Source of the DNA: Micrococcales bacterium | Lineage (GTDB): Bacteria > Actinomycetota > Actinomycetes > Actinomycetales > Dermatophilaceae | Direction of reading: 5' to 3' | Length of the DNA stretch: 52,183 bases | Assembly (NCBI GenBank): GCA_021287075.1 | Contig: JAJTBD010000024.1 | Location: 1 to 52,183 of the forward strand | In this document: positions 42,335 to 49,643 of the stretch, one piece after another | How the letters are laid out: every line of letters begins with the position of its first letter | Numbering within the stretch: the stretch's first letter is position 1 | The notes under the pieces: generated by a model | Database searches by the model: none | What the model was told of the DNA's origin: nothing | The model's input: only the letters and a program-made list of their open reading frames with translations | Translations under genes and position numbers: made by a program

Positions 42335-44133
42335 GCGTGGCCCCCGGTCTCGTCACCAGAGGTGGGTGCCTCGTCATCCGCGGGCCCGGCGGCCTCGGGT
42401 GTCCCGTCCTCGGGCGCCTCGTCGCTGGGCGTCCCCTCGGCGGGCGCGGCGGCCGGCGGCTCGTCCTCGCGGTCCTCGAAGTCCTCGCGCTCGAGCGTGC
42501 GCAGCTGCTCGACCGTGGGGTCCTCGATGTCACGCAGGCGCCAGGCGTGGCGGCCGATGGCGGCCTCGAGCATGTTGCGGGCATAGCGCCCGTTGCCGAA
42601 GGTCTCGTTGCGCGGCTCGGCGGCGAGCAGCTCACGGAAGCGCTGCTCGGCGTCGTCGGAGATGTCGTAGTCGTTCTTCTCCGCGAGGATCATCAGGATG
42701 CCGGTGATCTCGTCGTCGGTGTAGTCGGCGAAGTCGATGATCGTCCGGAAGCGGCTCGCGAGACCGGGGTTGGTGTCGATGAACTCCTGCATGGGAGCGG
42801 GATATCCGGCCACGATGACCACGAGGTCGTCGCGGTGGTCCTCCATCTCTTTGACGAGGGTGTCGACGGCCTCCTTGCCGTACTGGTCGCCGGCGAGCGA
42901 ATAGGCCTCGTCGATGAAGAGCACGCCGCCGATCGCCGTCTTGACGACGTCGGCGGTCTTGACGGCGGTCTGGCCGAGATATCCGGCGACGAGCTCGGAG
43001 CGGTCGACCTCGATGAGCTGTCCCTTGCTCAGCAGCCCCAGCGCCTTGTAGATCCCGCCGACGAGGCGGGCGACGGTCGTCTTGCCGGTGCCGGGGTTGC
43101 CGGTGAAGACCAGGTGGCGGGTCAGCGTGGCCGTCTTGAGCCCGGCCTCCTGACGCTTGGCCTCGATCTTGAGCAGGGCCACCTGCCGGTGGATCTCGCG
43201 CTTGACCGCGGTCAGGCCGACGAGCTCGTCGAGCTCGGCCAGCAGCTCCTCGACCGACTTCTCCGGCTCGGGCGGCGTGGCCGGTGCGGCGGGATCCGTT
43301 GGCGCAGGGGCGTTCTCGGTCGCGACCGGGGCCCCCGGGCTGGCCGGGTCCTGAGGGGCGAGCGGACCGCCGGGCGCGCCAGGGCCGGCAGGGGGTATGC
43401 CGCCGGCCGGCGGCGGGGTGCCGGGGCCGTCCGGCGTGGGGAACTGCGGGGTCGGCAACTGCGGGGCGCCCGGCACCTGCGGCGTGGATCCCGGCTCCTC
43501 GCGCCGGTGGCGCACCATCTCGAGGGTGGCCTCCTGGAGGGCCTGGAGCTGGCCGAGGATGCGGTTGGTGGTCGACTGCGCCTCGGCGATCTGCTCGGAG
43601 CGGCCGCCAGGCAGGTCGAGCGAGGAGCGGTGGCTGGCGCCCGGGAGGGTGTCGCGGGGCAGCGCGCTGGGGGGTGCGAGATAGGGCAGGCCGGGGCCAG
43701 ACGGCATACCGGATCCCGTTGCGCCGGAGGCAGATCCGAGCGCCGCCTGCTGGGCATGGGCGACGGTGGTCGCGCGGCCCACGGCTCCCTGGCCGGCCCC
43801 GTCGACGGTGCAGGCGGCGACGGCGACGTCGGAGAGGGCCTGGGCATAGGCGGCGGCCTCGGGTGACTTCTCGGCCGCGAGGGTGGCCAGCAGCGCGGTC
43901 GGGCCGCCCGCATAGCGGCGGCCGCGTGGGGCCTGCTCGAAGAAGTCGGTCTCGGAGACACCCAGGGCCCGGCTCCACCCGATGTGCACCTGGGAGCCGG
44001 CCTGCTCGATGACGGCGGCGGCGAGGGAGGTGCCCTCGCTGCGGACCGTGGCCTCGTCGAGGCCGGCCCGCGTGCCCACCTCGACGAGCGCGTCGAGGGC
44101 GGCGGGCAGTGCGGTGGTTGCAGATGGCGTCAT
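42331..44133 (-). CDS. CbbX/SpoVK-like AAA+ ATPase with proline-rich linker
   Basis: This 600 aa protein has an N-terminal helical domain (1-210), a Pro/Gly-rich linker (about 215-290), and an AAA+ domain with Walker A GNPGTGKT (345-352), Walker B VLFIDEA (404-410), pore-loop region AGYLGQTAVKT and an arginine-finger-type GLASRFRTIIDF. The C-terminal lid (GNGRYARNMLEAAIGRHAWR) is typical of the CbbX group, which includes EccA of type VII secretion. The acidic tail (about 555-600) may recruit partners. The linker includes GGIPPAG encoded over a GTATGCCGC copy. It probably remodels a partner of this operon, for example the vWA protein or TelA (inference). Confidence 0.9.
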   Translation of the reverse strand: MTPSATTALPAALDALVEVGTRAGLDEATVRSEGTSLAAAVIEQAGSQVHIGWSRALGVSETDFFEQAPRGRRYAGGPTALLATLAAEKSPEAAAYAQALSDVAVAACTVDGAGQGAVGRATTVAHAQQAALGSASGATGSGMPSGPGLPYLAPPSALPRDTLPGASHRSSLDLPGGRSEQIAEAQSTTNRILGQLQALQEATLEMVRHRREEPGSTPQVPGAPQLPTPQFPTPDGPGTPPPAGGIPPAGPGAPGGPLAPQDPASPGAPVATENAPAPTDPAAPATPPEPEKSVEELLAELDELVGLTAVKREIHRQVALLKIEAKRQEAGLKTATLTRHLVFTGNPGTGKTTVARLVGGIYKALGLLSKGQLIEVDRSELVAGYLGQTAVKTADVVKTAIGGVLFIDEAYSLAGDQYGKEAVDTLVKEMEDHRDDLVVIVAGYPAPMQEFIDTNPGLASRFRTIIDFADYTDDEITGILMILAEKNDYDISDDAEQRFRELLAAEPRNETFGNGRYARNMLEAAIGRHAWRLRDIEDPTVEQLRTLEREDFEDREDEPPAAAPAEGTPSDEAPEDGTPEAAGPADDEAPTSGDETGGHA

Positions 44134-44141
44134 GGCTGTCC

Positions 44142-44807
44142 TCAGACGGGGTCAGGCGGCTGGAGCGGGGTGGGCGCGGGTGCGGCGGGTCCGGCGGCGG
44201 GATCAGGCGACTCGACCGGCGGCGCCCCGGCGGCCCCCTCCGGGGCCTGCGTGCCCACTGCCGGGGCCGGACCCTCCGACTTGATCACGGGCCCGCGGGG
44301 CGCGGGGACGCCGGCGGCGTCGAGGCCGCCACCGGTGCCGTGGTGGCCGAACTTCTCCTCGAGGAAGCGGCCGTGGGCGACCAGCGCCGTCGCGTCGGCG
44401 CGGTGGATGGCGTCATAGACCTGGTCCATCGTCATCGCGAGCAGGTCGAGCTGGTCGACGAGCACCATGAGCGAGGTGCGGCCGCGGTCGACTGGGCGCG
44501 TGTCGGCGAACCGCCGTGGCAGCCGCAGATATCCGCCGACGGCCTCGGGCAGATAGTCGGTCGCGGTGGCCATGACGTTGTAGCCGAGGTCGCTGCCGCC
44601 CTGGAGGGCCGGCAGGGTCTCGCGCACTATGCGCACGACGCGGTCGACGCGGGCGGTGACGACCGAGGGCACCGCAGCACCGGCCGCGAGCTCCTCGACG
44701 TGGTCGAGCGACTTCTCGATCTCCTCGCGCGTGGGCGGGCCGGGGGGCGAGAGCCGCTCCTCCTCGTCCCGGCCCCCCAGGCGGGAGAAGAAGTCACCGA
44801 CGCCCAC
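44142..44807 (-). CDS. XpaC-like helical protein, partner of TelA
   Basis: This 221 aa protein has a helical domain of about 130 residues after a charged N-terminus: EIEKSLDHVEELAAG, VVRIVRETLPAL, then ATDYLPEAVGGYLRLPRRF, followed by SLMVLVDQLDLLAMTMDQVY. The YLP segment within helices resembles the XpaC family, encoded next to TelA/YaaN in Bacillus (established neighbour pair). The match is weak by sequence and mainly contextual. The Pro/Ala-rich tail (about 150-221) is disordered. GTG at 44805-44807, 3 bp after the telA stop and 8 bp before the AAA gene. Confidence 0.7.
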   Translation of the reverse strand: MGVGDFFSRLGGRDEEERLSPPGPPTREEIEKSLDHVEELAAGAAVPSVVTARVDRVVRIVRETLPALQGGSDLGYNVMATATDYLPEAVGGYLRLPRRFADTRPVDRGRTSLMVLVDQLDLLAMTMDQVYDAIHRADATALVAHGRFLEEKFGHHGTGGGLDAAGVPAPRGPVIKSEGPAPAVGTQAPEGAAGAPPVESPDPAAGPAAPAPTPLQPPDPV

Positions 44808-44810
44808 GGG

Positions 44811-46043
44811 TCAGCGGTCCTGCGGCGTGGTGCTGCCGGTGACGTCGAGCATGCTGCCCTCGCGGCGGGCGCCCTGCTTCTGGGCCCGCTCGAGATAGGC
44901 GCGGGAGCGGTCGACCTCGGACTCGAGGGTGCCGATCGTGGTGGCCATCGTGTCGAGGGCCTCGAGGCGGAAGGCGTCGATCGCGTCCATCGTGTCGTAG
45001 ATGTTCTGGAAGGCGGCCTGGAGCTGCGGCAGCCCGATCGTGGAGGAGGCGGCCTGCTCCTGGATGGAGACCGAGTTCTCCTTGAGCATCTCGGAGGTGC
45101 GCTGGATCATCCCGGAGGTGGTCTGGTTGAGCGCGGTGATCTGCTCGAGGACGAGCTTCTGGTTGTTGAGCGCCTGGGCCACGATGACTGCGGTGCGCAG
45201 CGCGGAGACCGTTGTCGTGGAAGCCCGGTCGACGCCCTTGATGAGCTCGATGTTGTTCTTGATGACCACGTCGATCGCGAGGTAGTTCTGGATCGAGACC
45301 GCCAGCTGGGTCAGCAGGTCCTGGTGCTTCTGGCGCACATAGAAGAGCACGTCCTCGCGCAGCGCCTTGGCCTTGTCGGGGTCGGTCGCCTCGATGCCGG
45401 CGATCTGCGCGGCGAGCTTGGCGTCGAGCTTCTCGGCGATGTAGACGTACTGGTTGAGCTTGCCCATGGTGTCCCAGAGCTGCTGCTTCTCCAGGTTGAG
45501 CGCCGCGTTGTCCTTGGCGAGCTCGTCCTGGCCGCTGCGCAGGGCGTGCAGGATCGCGCCGAGGTGGTCCTCGCTCGACTCGTACTTGCGGAAGTAGTCG
45601 GTCATCTTGTCCCCGAAGGGGATCATCCCGAGGAACTTCTTCTTGCCCTTGGCCTCGGCGGGGTCGAGGTCCTCGACCGTCTTGCGCAGCTCGAGCAGCG
45701 TCTTGCCAACCTGCGACTTCTCCGAGATGCCGCCCTCCTGGAGCGCCTTGACCGGCGTCTTGAGCAGGCGGTTGGAGGTCTCGGCGGCAGCCCTGATGTC
45801 GGCGTCGCCCATCGTGCGCACGTCGGCGGCCTTGTCGGCGAACTCCGGCGACTTGGTCTCCTCCGAGGTCAGCGTCTGGAGATAGGAGTCGACCTTGGCG
45901 TCGAGGGAGGGCATCACCGCGGGGTCGACGGCGGGCGCCATCTTGGGGGCGGCAGTTGCCTGCACGGCGGCGGGCGCGGCCGGCGCCTCCAGCGTGAGGG
46001 CGGGCTCGGCGGCGGGCGCGGGGGGCTGCAACGGCTCGGACAT
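44811..46043 (-). CDS. telA: TelA family (toxic anion resistance) protein
   Basis: This 410 aa cytosolic protein is nearly all helical. Family landmarks are FGDKMTDYFRKYES, LEKQQLWDTMGKLNQYVYIA, ALREDVLFYVRQKHQDLLTQ and a segment with NQKLVLEQITALNQTT. TelA proteins are linked to tellurite and membrane-damaging agents and occur with TerD-type stress systems; the biochemical activity is unknown. I chose the ATG at 46041-46043 (MSEPLQPP) because AGGAG precedes it at good spacing; an upstream extension is not supported. First gene of the nine-gene operon. The 155 bp upstream holds the terminator of the next gene and one GTATGCCGC copy, so the operon promoter is probably there. Confidence 0.92.
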   Translation of the reverse strand: MSEPLQPPAPAAEPALTLEAPAAPAAVQATAAPKMAPAVDPAVMPSLDAKVDSYLQTLTSEETKSPEFADKAADVRTMGDADIRAAAETSNRLLKTPVKALQEGGISEKSQVGKTLLELRKTVEDLDPAEAKGKKKFLGMIPFGDKMTDYFRKYESSEDHLGAILHALRSGQDELAKDNAALNLEKQQLWDTMGKLNQYVYIAEKLDAKLAAQIAGIEATDPDKAKALREDVLFYVRQKHQDLLTQLAVSIQNYLAIDVVIKNNIELIKGVDRASTTTVSALRTAVIVAQALNNQKLVLEQITALNQTTSGMIQRTSEMLKENSVSIQEQAASSTIGLPQLQAAFQNIYDTMDAIDAFRLEALDTMATTIGTLESEVDRSRAYLERAQKQGARREGSMLDVTGSTTPQDR

Positions 46044-46107
46044 GGCTCTCCTGGTCGTGGGGTCGGGTCCCATCGTGGCATGTATGCCGCGGGGCTGGCG
46101 CGGCGAT

Positions 46108-46131
46108 GCGCCCACCCACGCGGGTGGGCGC
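46108..46131 (-). terminator. Hairpin terminator of the DJ-1/PfpI gene
   Basis: GCGCCCACCC (46108-46117) and GGGTGGGCGC (46122-46131) form a perfect 10-bp stem with a four-base loop, downstream of the 46198 stop on the minus strand. Confidence 0.65.
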
Positions 46132-46197
46132 CACCGGTCCAACGTGCCACGTCGTTCGCCGGTGCCCAAGGGGGCCAGCCCCCGGATCTGGTCTGGC

Positions 46198-46911
46198 TCA
46201 GCCCTTCTTCTTGAGCACCTTCAGGACGGCCTTGGCCACGTCGGCGGCGCTGGTCGGGTTCTGCCCGGTCACCAGCAGCCCGTCGGTGACGACCTTGGAC
46301 TTGAAGGGCACGAGCGCCTTGGAGTATTTGGCGCCCTTGGCCTTGAGCTCGTCCTGGAGCACGAAGGGGATGACCTCGGCGCGCTGGGCGAGCTTCTCCT
46401 CCGGCATCGAGAAGCCGGTGACCTTCTTGCCGGCGACGAGCGGCTGGCCGTCGGCGGCGGTGGCGTGGATGAGCCCGGCCGGGCCGTGGCAGACGGCGGA
46501 GACGATCTTGTCCTGGGCGGCGAAGGCCGAGACGAGCGCGACGAGCGCCGGGTCGGAGAAGTCGAACATCGTGCCGTGGCCGCCGGTCAGATAGATGGCG
46601 TCGAAGTCGTCGGCCGACAGGTCTCGCACCGACGGGCTGTCGGCGAGCAGGCGCATAAACTCGGGGTCCTCGTAGCGCTTGTCGGTGTCGCCCATCCCGA
46701 TCACGCCCTTCTGGAGGCTCTCGGGGTCGATCGGCACCTCGCCGCCGGCGATGCTCGCGACGGTCACCTCGTGGCCCGCCTCGAGGAACACGTCATAGGC
46801 GTGGGTGAGCTCGCCGAGCCACAGGCCGGTGCGATAGCCGGCGGCGGGCTCATAGCTGCTGGTCGAGGTGGTGACCGCAAGGATGCGGGCAGGGGTGGTC
46901 GTGCGAGCCAT
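46198..46911 (-). CDS. DJ-1/PfpI superfamily, Hsp31/glyoxalase III-like protein
   Basis: This 237 aa protein has the class I amidotransferase-like fold. Nucleophile Cys-His is in AVCHGPAGL (about residues 143-151), preceded by YLTGGHGTMFDFSD, the Hsp31-type loop with the catalytic-pocket His and Asp. It resembles type 1 glutamine amidotransferase domain proteins that act as glutathione-independent glyoxalase III or chaperones. Start ATG at 46909-46911 is preceded by AGGAGGT at about 10 nt. It is separate from the telA operon because of the hairpin at 46108. The lysine-rich C-terminus ends VLKVLKKKG. Confidence 0.9.
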   Translation of the reverse strand: MARTTTPARILAVTTSTSSYEPAAGYRTGLWLGELTHAYDVFLEAGHEVTVASIAGGEVPIDPESLQKGVIGMGDTDKRYEDPEFMRLLADSPSVRDLSADDFDAIYLTGGHGTMFDFSDPALVALVSAFAAQDKIVSAVCHGPAGLIHATAADGQPLVAGKKVTGFSMPEEKLAQRAEVIPFVLQDELKAKGAKYSKALVPFKSKVVTDGLLVTGQNPTSAADVAKAVLKVLKKKG

Positions 46912-46997
46912 GGGTGCATTACCTCCTGGTGCGGGCGGACCCTTCACCCTAGGTATGCCGTGTGCTCCCCACCACCACCCCAGGGGTGGTCCCGCCC

Positions 46998-47175
46998 GGG
47001 GCGCTTTCGCCCACTTGGGCAAAAACGCCCCGCCCCCGCTCCTCTCCCCGCCCCACCACCTTTAAGCCAAGTGGCGAGTTCCGCCAGGGGCGCTTTCGCC
47101 CACTTGGGCAAAAACGCCCCGCCCCCGCTCCTCTCCCCGCCCCACCACCTTTAAGCCAAGTGGCGAGTCCCGCCC
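46998..47175. repeat. 89-bp near-identical tandem duplication of a palindromic element
   Basis: Two copies (46998-47086 and 47087-47175) differ only at a few bases near their ends. Each begins GGGGCGCTTTCGCCCACTTG, continues with the complementary arm AAAAACGCCCC, a C-rich stretch, and a degenerate second half-element containing AAGCCAAGTGGCGAG. It lies downstream of dedA and upstream of the PfpI gene, so it may act as the dedA terminator. Confidence 0.85.
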
Positions 47176-47178
47176 CCG

Positions 47179-47820
47179 TCAGGCGAGGCCGCGCTCCCGG
47201 CGCTGCGCGGCATACTCGCGCACATTGCGCTGGAGCCGGTGGTCCAGGACGCGCGAGAAGCCGACGGCCAGGACGATGAAGATGGCCAGGAAGACCCACG
47301 CGCCATGGGTGAAGGTGCGCTGGGCGGCCTCGCCGAGGAGGACCACCAGCGCCGTCAGACCGCCGGCCCACAGGATGCCGCCGAGGGCATTGGCGGCGAG
47401 GAAGCGCGGATAGTGCAGGTTTAGCGCGCCCGAGAGCGGCCCGGCGAGGATGCGCAGCAGCGCCATGAACCGGCCGAAGAAGACGGCCAGCACGCCGTAG
47501 CGGCTGAAGATGTGCTCGGCATACGCGATGTGGTCGGGTGACAGGTGCCGGGGGAAGCGCCGGCCGAGCCGGGTGAGGATCGATTCGCCATAGCGGGCTC
47601 CCACGGCATACCCGATGGAGTCGCCGACGATCGCCCCGAGCGAGGCAGCGACCGCCACACCCCAGGGCGAGACGGCGAGCTCGTGGTGGGCCGCCATCAC
47701 GGCGCCGGCGATGAGCGCGGTCTCGCCGGGCACCGGGATGCCGAGCGACTCGATGCCGATGAGCAGGCCGACCGTCAGATAGACGAGCGGCACCGGGACG
47801 CTCGCGAGGAACTCCGTCAC
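47179..47820 (-). CDS. DedA family membrane protein
   Basis: This 213 aa inner-membrane protein has about five to six helices or re-entrant segments. The DedA signature is clear: ESLGIPVPGETALIAGAV near the N-terminus and FGRFMALLRILAGPLSGALN in the middle. DedA proteins are linked to lipid flipping and proton-dependent membrane homeostasis. I chose the GTG at 47818-47820; the frame runs upstream antisense to arsR. It is divergent from arsR with a 37 bp gap, so the regulator might bind over its promoter, though DedA is not a usual ArsR target. Confidence 0.9.
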   Translation of the reverse strand: MTEFLASVPVPLVYLTVGLLIGIESLGIPVPGETALIAGAVMAAHHELAVSPWGVAVAASLGAIVGDSIGYAVGARYGESILTRLGRRFPRHLSPDHIAYAEHIFSRYGVLAVFFGRFMALLRILAGPLSGALNLHYPRFLAANALGGILWAGGLTALVVLLGEAAQRTFTHGAWVFLAIFIVLAVGFSRVLDHRLQRNVREYAAQRRERGLA

Positions 47821-47857
47821 GGCCGCAGTGTCACACGCCGGGCTTAGACTCGCCTGT

Positions 47858-48226
47858 ATGGGGACGGGGACCGATGACTGCCGCACGCCCGACGAGGGGC
47901 GCGAGCTGCTGCCTCTGGCCGAGGCCGAGGAGCTGGCGGCGGTCTTCAAGGCGCTCGCCGACCCCGCCCGGGTCCGCCTGCTGAGCTATCTGGCGGCCTC
48001 GGACGACGGCACGGCCTGCGCCTGCCACCTGCCCGAGGCGCTCGGGATCAGCCAGCCGACGCTCTCGCACCACCTCAAAAAGCTCCAGACCACCGGCCTG
48101 GTCACCCGTGAGCAGCGGGGCCGCTGGGCGCACTACACCGTCCAGCCCGCGGCGCTGTCCGCTGTCCGGGCCTATCTCCAGCTCGACGACCGCCTGGCCG
48201 CGCCGACCGGCAGCCGCTGCTGCTGA
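47858..48226 (+). CDS. ArsR/SmtB-family metalloregulator
   Basis: This 122 aa winged-helix repressor has helices LAAVFKALADPARVRLLSYL and the recognition region ALGISQPTLSHHLKKLQTTG, wing TREQRGRWAHYTVQP. Cysteines occur at DDC (near the N-terminus), TACACHLPEAL (a CxC pair in the ArsR-type position) and the C-terminal RCC, so thiol coordination of As(III), Sb(III) or another soft metal is plausible. ATG 47858 lies about 7 nt after TAGACT, a leaderless promoter. No arsenic resistance gene is in the window; the divergent dedA is the only near target. Confidence 0.9.
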   Translation: MGTGTDDCRTPDEGRELLPLAEAEELAAVFKALADPARVRLLSYLAASDDGTACACHLPEALGISQPTLSHHLKKLQTTGLVTREQRGRWAHYTVQPAALSAVRAYLQLDDRLAAPTGSRCC

Positions 48227-48281
48227 GGTCAGCCGCCGGACAGTTTGACGAGGTGAGCGGCCCAACCGGCAGACTGACGCC

Positions 48282-49034
48282 ATGAGCAACGGCGCTGCGG
48301 ATCCGCTGACCCCACGACTCGGGGTCTGGTCCTCGCTCGGCGAGCCGCGGGTCGCAGTTGAGCTCGGGCGCACCGGGTTCGACTGGGTCTGTCTCGACGC
48401 GCAGCACGGCATCCACGACGACCGCACGGTCCGCGAGACCATCGAGCGCCGGCGCGACGGCGATGCCCCCATCGTGGTGCGGGTGCTCGACAACAGCCCC
48501 GCCCACATCGGCCGCGCCCTCGACGCGGGCGCCGACGGCGTCATCGTGCCGATGGTCCAGGACGGCGAGCAGGCCCGCGCTGCCGTCGCGGCCGCCCATC
48601 ACCCGCCGCTCGGCACGCGCAGCTTTGGGCCCACCGGCGGCATCCGCTATCCGGAGCGCCCCTTCTGCGCCGTCATGATCGAGACCGCCGAGGCCCTCGA
48701 GCGCGCCGACGAGATCGCCGCGACGCCCGAGCTCGACATGATCTTCCTCGGGCCGTTTGACCTCTCCCTGGCGCTCGGCCGCAATGTCGACGAGCTCGTC
48801 GCCGACCATGGCGACGACGCCCCCCTGCCCACGGTCATCCGCGCCTGCCGCCAGGCGGGCATCCTGTCGGGGACCTATGCCGGCAACCCCAACCGCGGGC
48901 GGGTGCTGCGCGAGCACGGCTTCGACTGGATGGCCATCACCAGCGACGTCGACCTGCTCCACGGCGGCGCCGCGAGCGCCCTCGAGGTCATGGCCGCCGG
49001 GGCGATCCCCCCGGTCGGCGACCACCCCGCCTGA
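48282..49034 (+). CDS. HpcH/HpaI aldolase family protein
   Basis: This 250 aa class II (metal-dependent) aldolase has a TIM barrel of the 2,4-dihydroxyhept-2-ene-1,7-dioate aldolase / citrate lyase beta group. Catalytic and metal residues can be placed: WVCLDAQHGIHDD (His base), VMIETAEALE (Glu ligand) and FLGPFDLSLALG (Asp ligand). The family cleaves or forms 4-hydroxy-2-oxoacids from pyruvate and an aldehyde. No catabolic genes surround it, so the physiological substrate is unknown. ATG at 48282, 55 bp after arsR. Confidence 0.9.
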   Translation: MSNGAADPLTPRLGVWSSLGEPRVAVELGRTGFDWVCLDAQHGIHDDRTVRETIERRRDGDAPIVVRVLDNSPAHIGRALDAGADGVIVPMVQDGEQARAAVAAAHHPPLGTRSFGPTGGIRYPERPFCAVMIETAEALERADEIAATPELDMIFLGPFDLSLALGRNVDELVADHGDDAPLPTVIRACRQAGILSGTYAGNPNRGRVLREHGFDWMAITSDVDLLHGGAASALEVMAAGAIPPVGDHPA

Positions 49035-49059
49035 TCACGCGCTCGGTCCCCGACGTCCG

Positions 49060-49098
49060 GGCGGCATACGCCCTCCCCCTGCGAGGGCGTATGCCGCG
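49060..49098. terminator. Bidirectional hairpin from an inverted GTATGCCGC pair
   Basis: GCGGCATACGCCCTC (49061-49075) and GAGGGCGTATGCCGC (49083-49097) are perfectly complementary with a seven-base loop. It lies between the convergent HpaI-like gene and the small membrane-protein gene. A further copy of the motif is at 49140. Confidence 0.75.
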
Positions 49099-49160
49099 TG
49101 CCCACCTGCGGCGCATGCCGCGCCCAGTTGCGCTGCGGCGTATGCCGCGCGCCCAGCGGC

Positions 49161-49442
49161 TCAGCGGACGGGTGCGTCCTGCGGGCCGTTGCTGCGCGCG
49201 CAGCTGCCCAGGCCGACGCCGAGGACCCGCGCGACCATCGGCACGATCGCAAAGAGGATGATCGCGACCATGCCGACGTGCAGGCCGGCCATGGCGGACA
49301 GGGCCGTGGTGAGGCCGGCGAGCGGGAAGTAGGCGATCGCCAGGCGCTGGCCGACGGTCTCGGGGGCGGCCGGGGCGGCGTCGCCCAGGACGATGCCGGT
49401 GCGCGTGCGGTCGGTGGTCGTGGTCTGGCACTTGCGGCTCAT
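49161..49442 (-). CDS. Small membrane protein, function unknown
   Basis: This 93 aa protein has a hydrophilic N-terminus (about 1-35) and then two predicted membrane helices (LAIAYFPLAGLTTALSAMAG and VGMVAIILFAIVPMVARVLG). I do not recognise the family. ATG at 49440-49442 is preceded by GAGGAG at 7-8 nt. About 100 bp upstream is the palindrome TGACAGATGTCA, shared with the DrrAB-type operon, suggesting common control by a membrane-stress regulator (inference). Confidence 0.7.
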   Translation of the reverse strand: MSRKCQTTTTDRTRTGIVLGDAAPAAPETVGQRLAIAYFPLAGLTTALSAMAGLHVGMVAIILFAIVPMVARVLGVGLGSCARSNGPQDAPVR

Positions 49443-49540
49443 GGCTGGCTCCTCGTGGTCTGCGGGGCGGCTGCCCCGGTGATCTCCACGATCCCGGCCG
49501 CGGGCAGCCCGCACCCACATCCGATGTCAGCAGTGCGCGA

Positions 49541-49552
49541 TGACAGATGTCA
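49541..49552. promoter_or_regulatory. Palindrome TGACAGATGTCA upstream of the small membrane protein
   Basis: It is the exact reverse complement of the site at 31463-31474 and extends to ATGACA-GA-TGTCAT. A half-site GATGTCA lies at about 49523. It is about 100 bp before the start of the minus-strand gene at 49442. Confidence 0.55.
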
Positions 49553-49643
49553 TGCACGTCGAGGAGGCCAGGCCCCACAGCCCGCACTCCCCGGCCCACC
49601 GCGGGGCGAAGCGGGCCGCGGACGCGGCCCCGCGGCATACCCC

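Noticed and set aside
33644..46043. Type VII secretion locus (because of the EccA-like AAA ATPase)
   Set aside because: No WXG100, EccB, EccC, EccD or mycosin gene is present; the AAA domain fits the broader CbbX group.
46998..47175. Insertion sequence
   Set aside because: Only 89-bp units with no transposase frame or target duplication visible.
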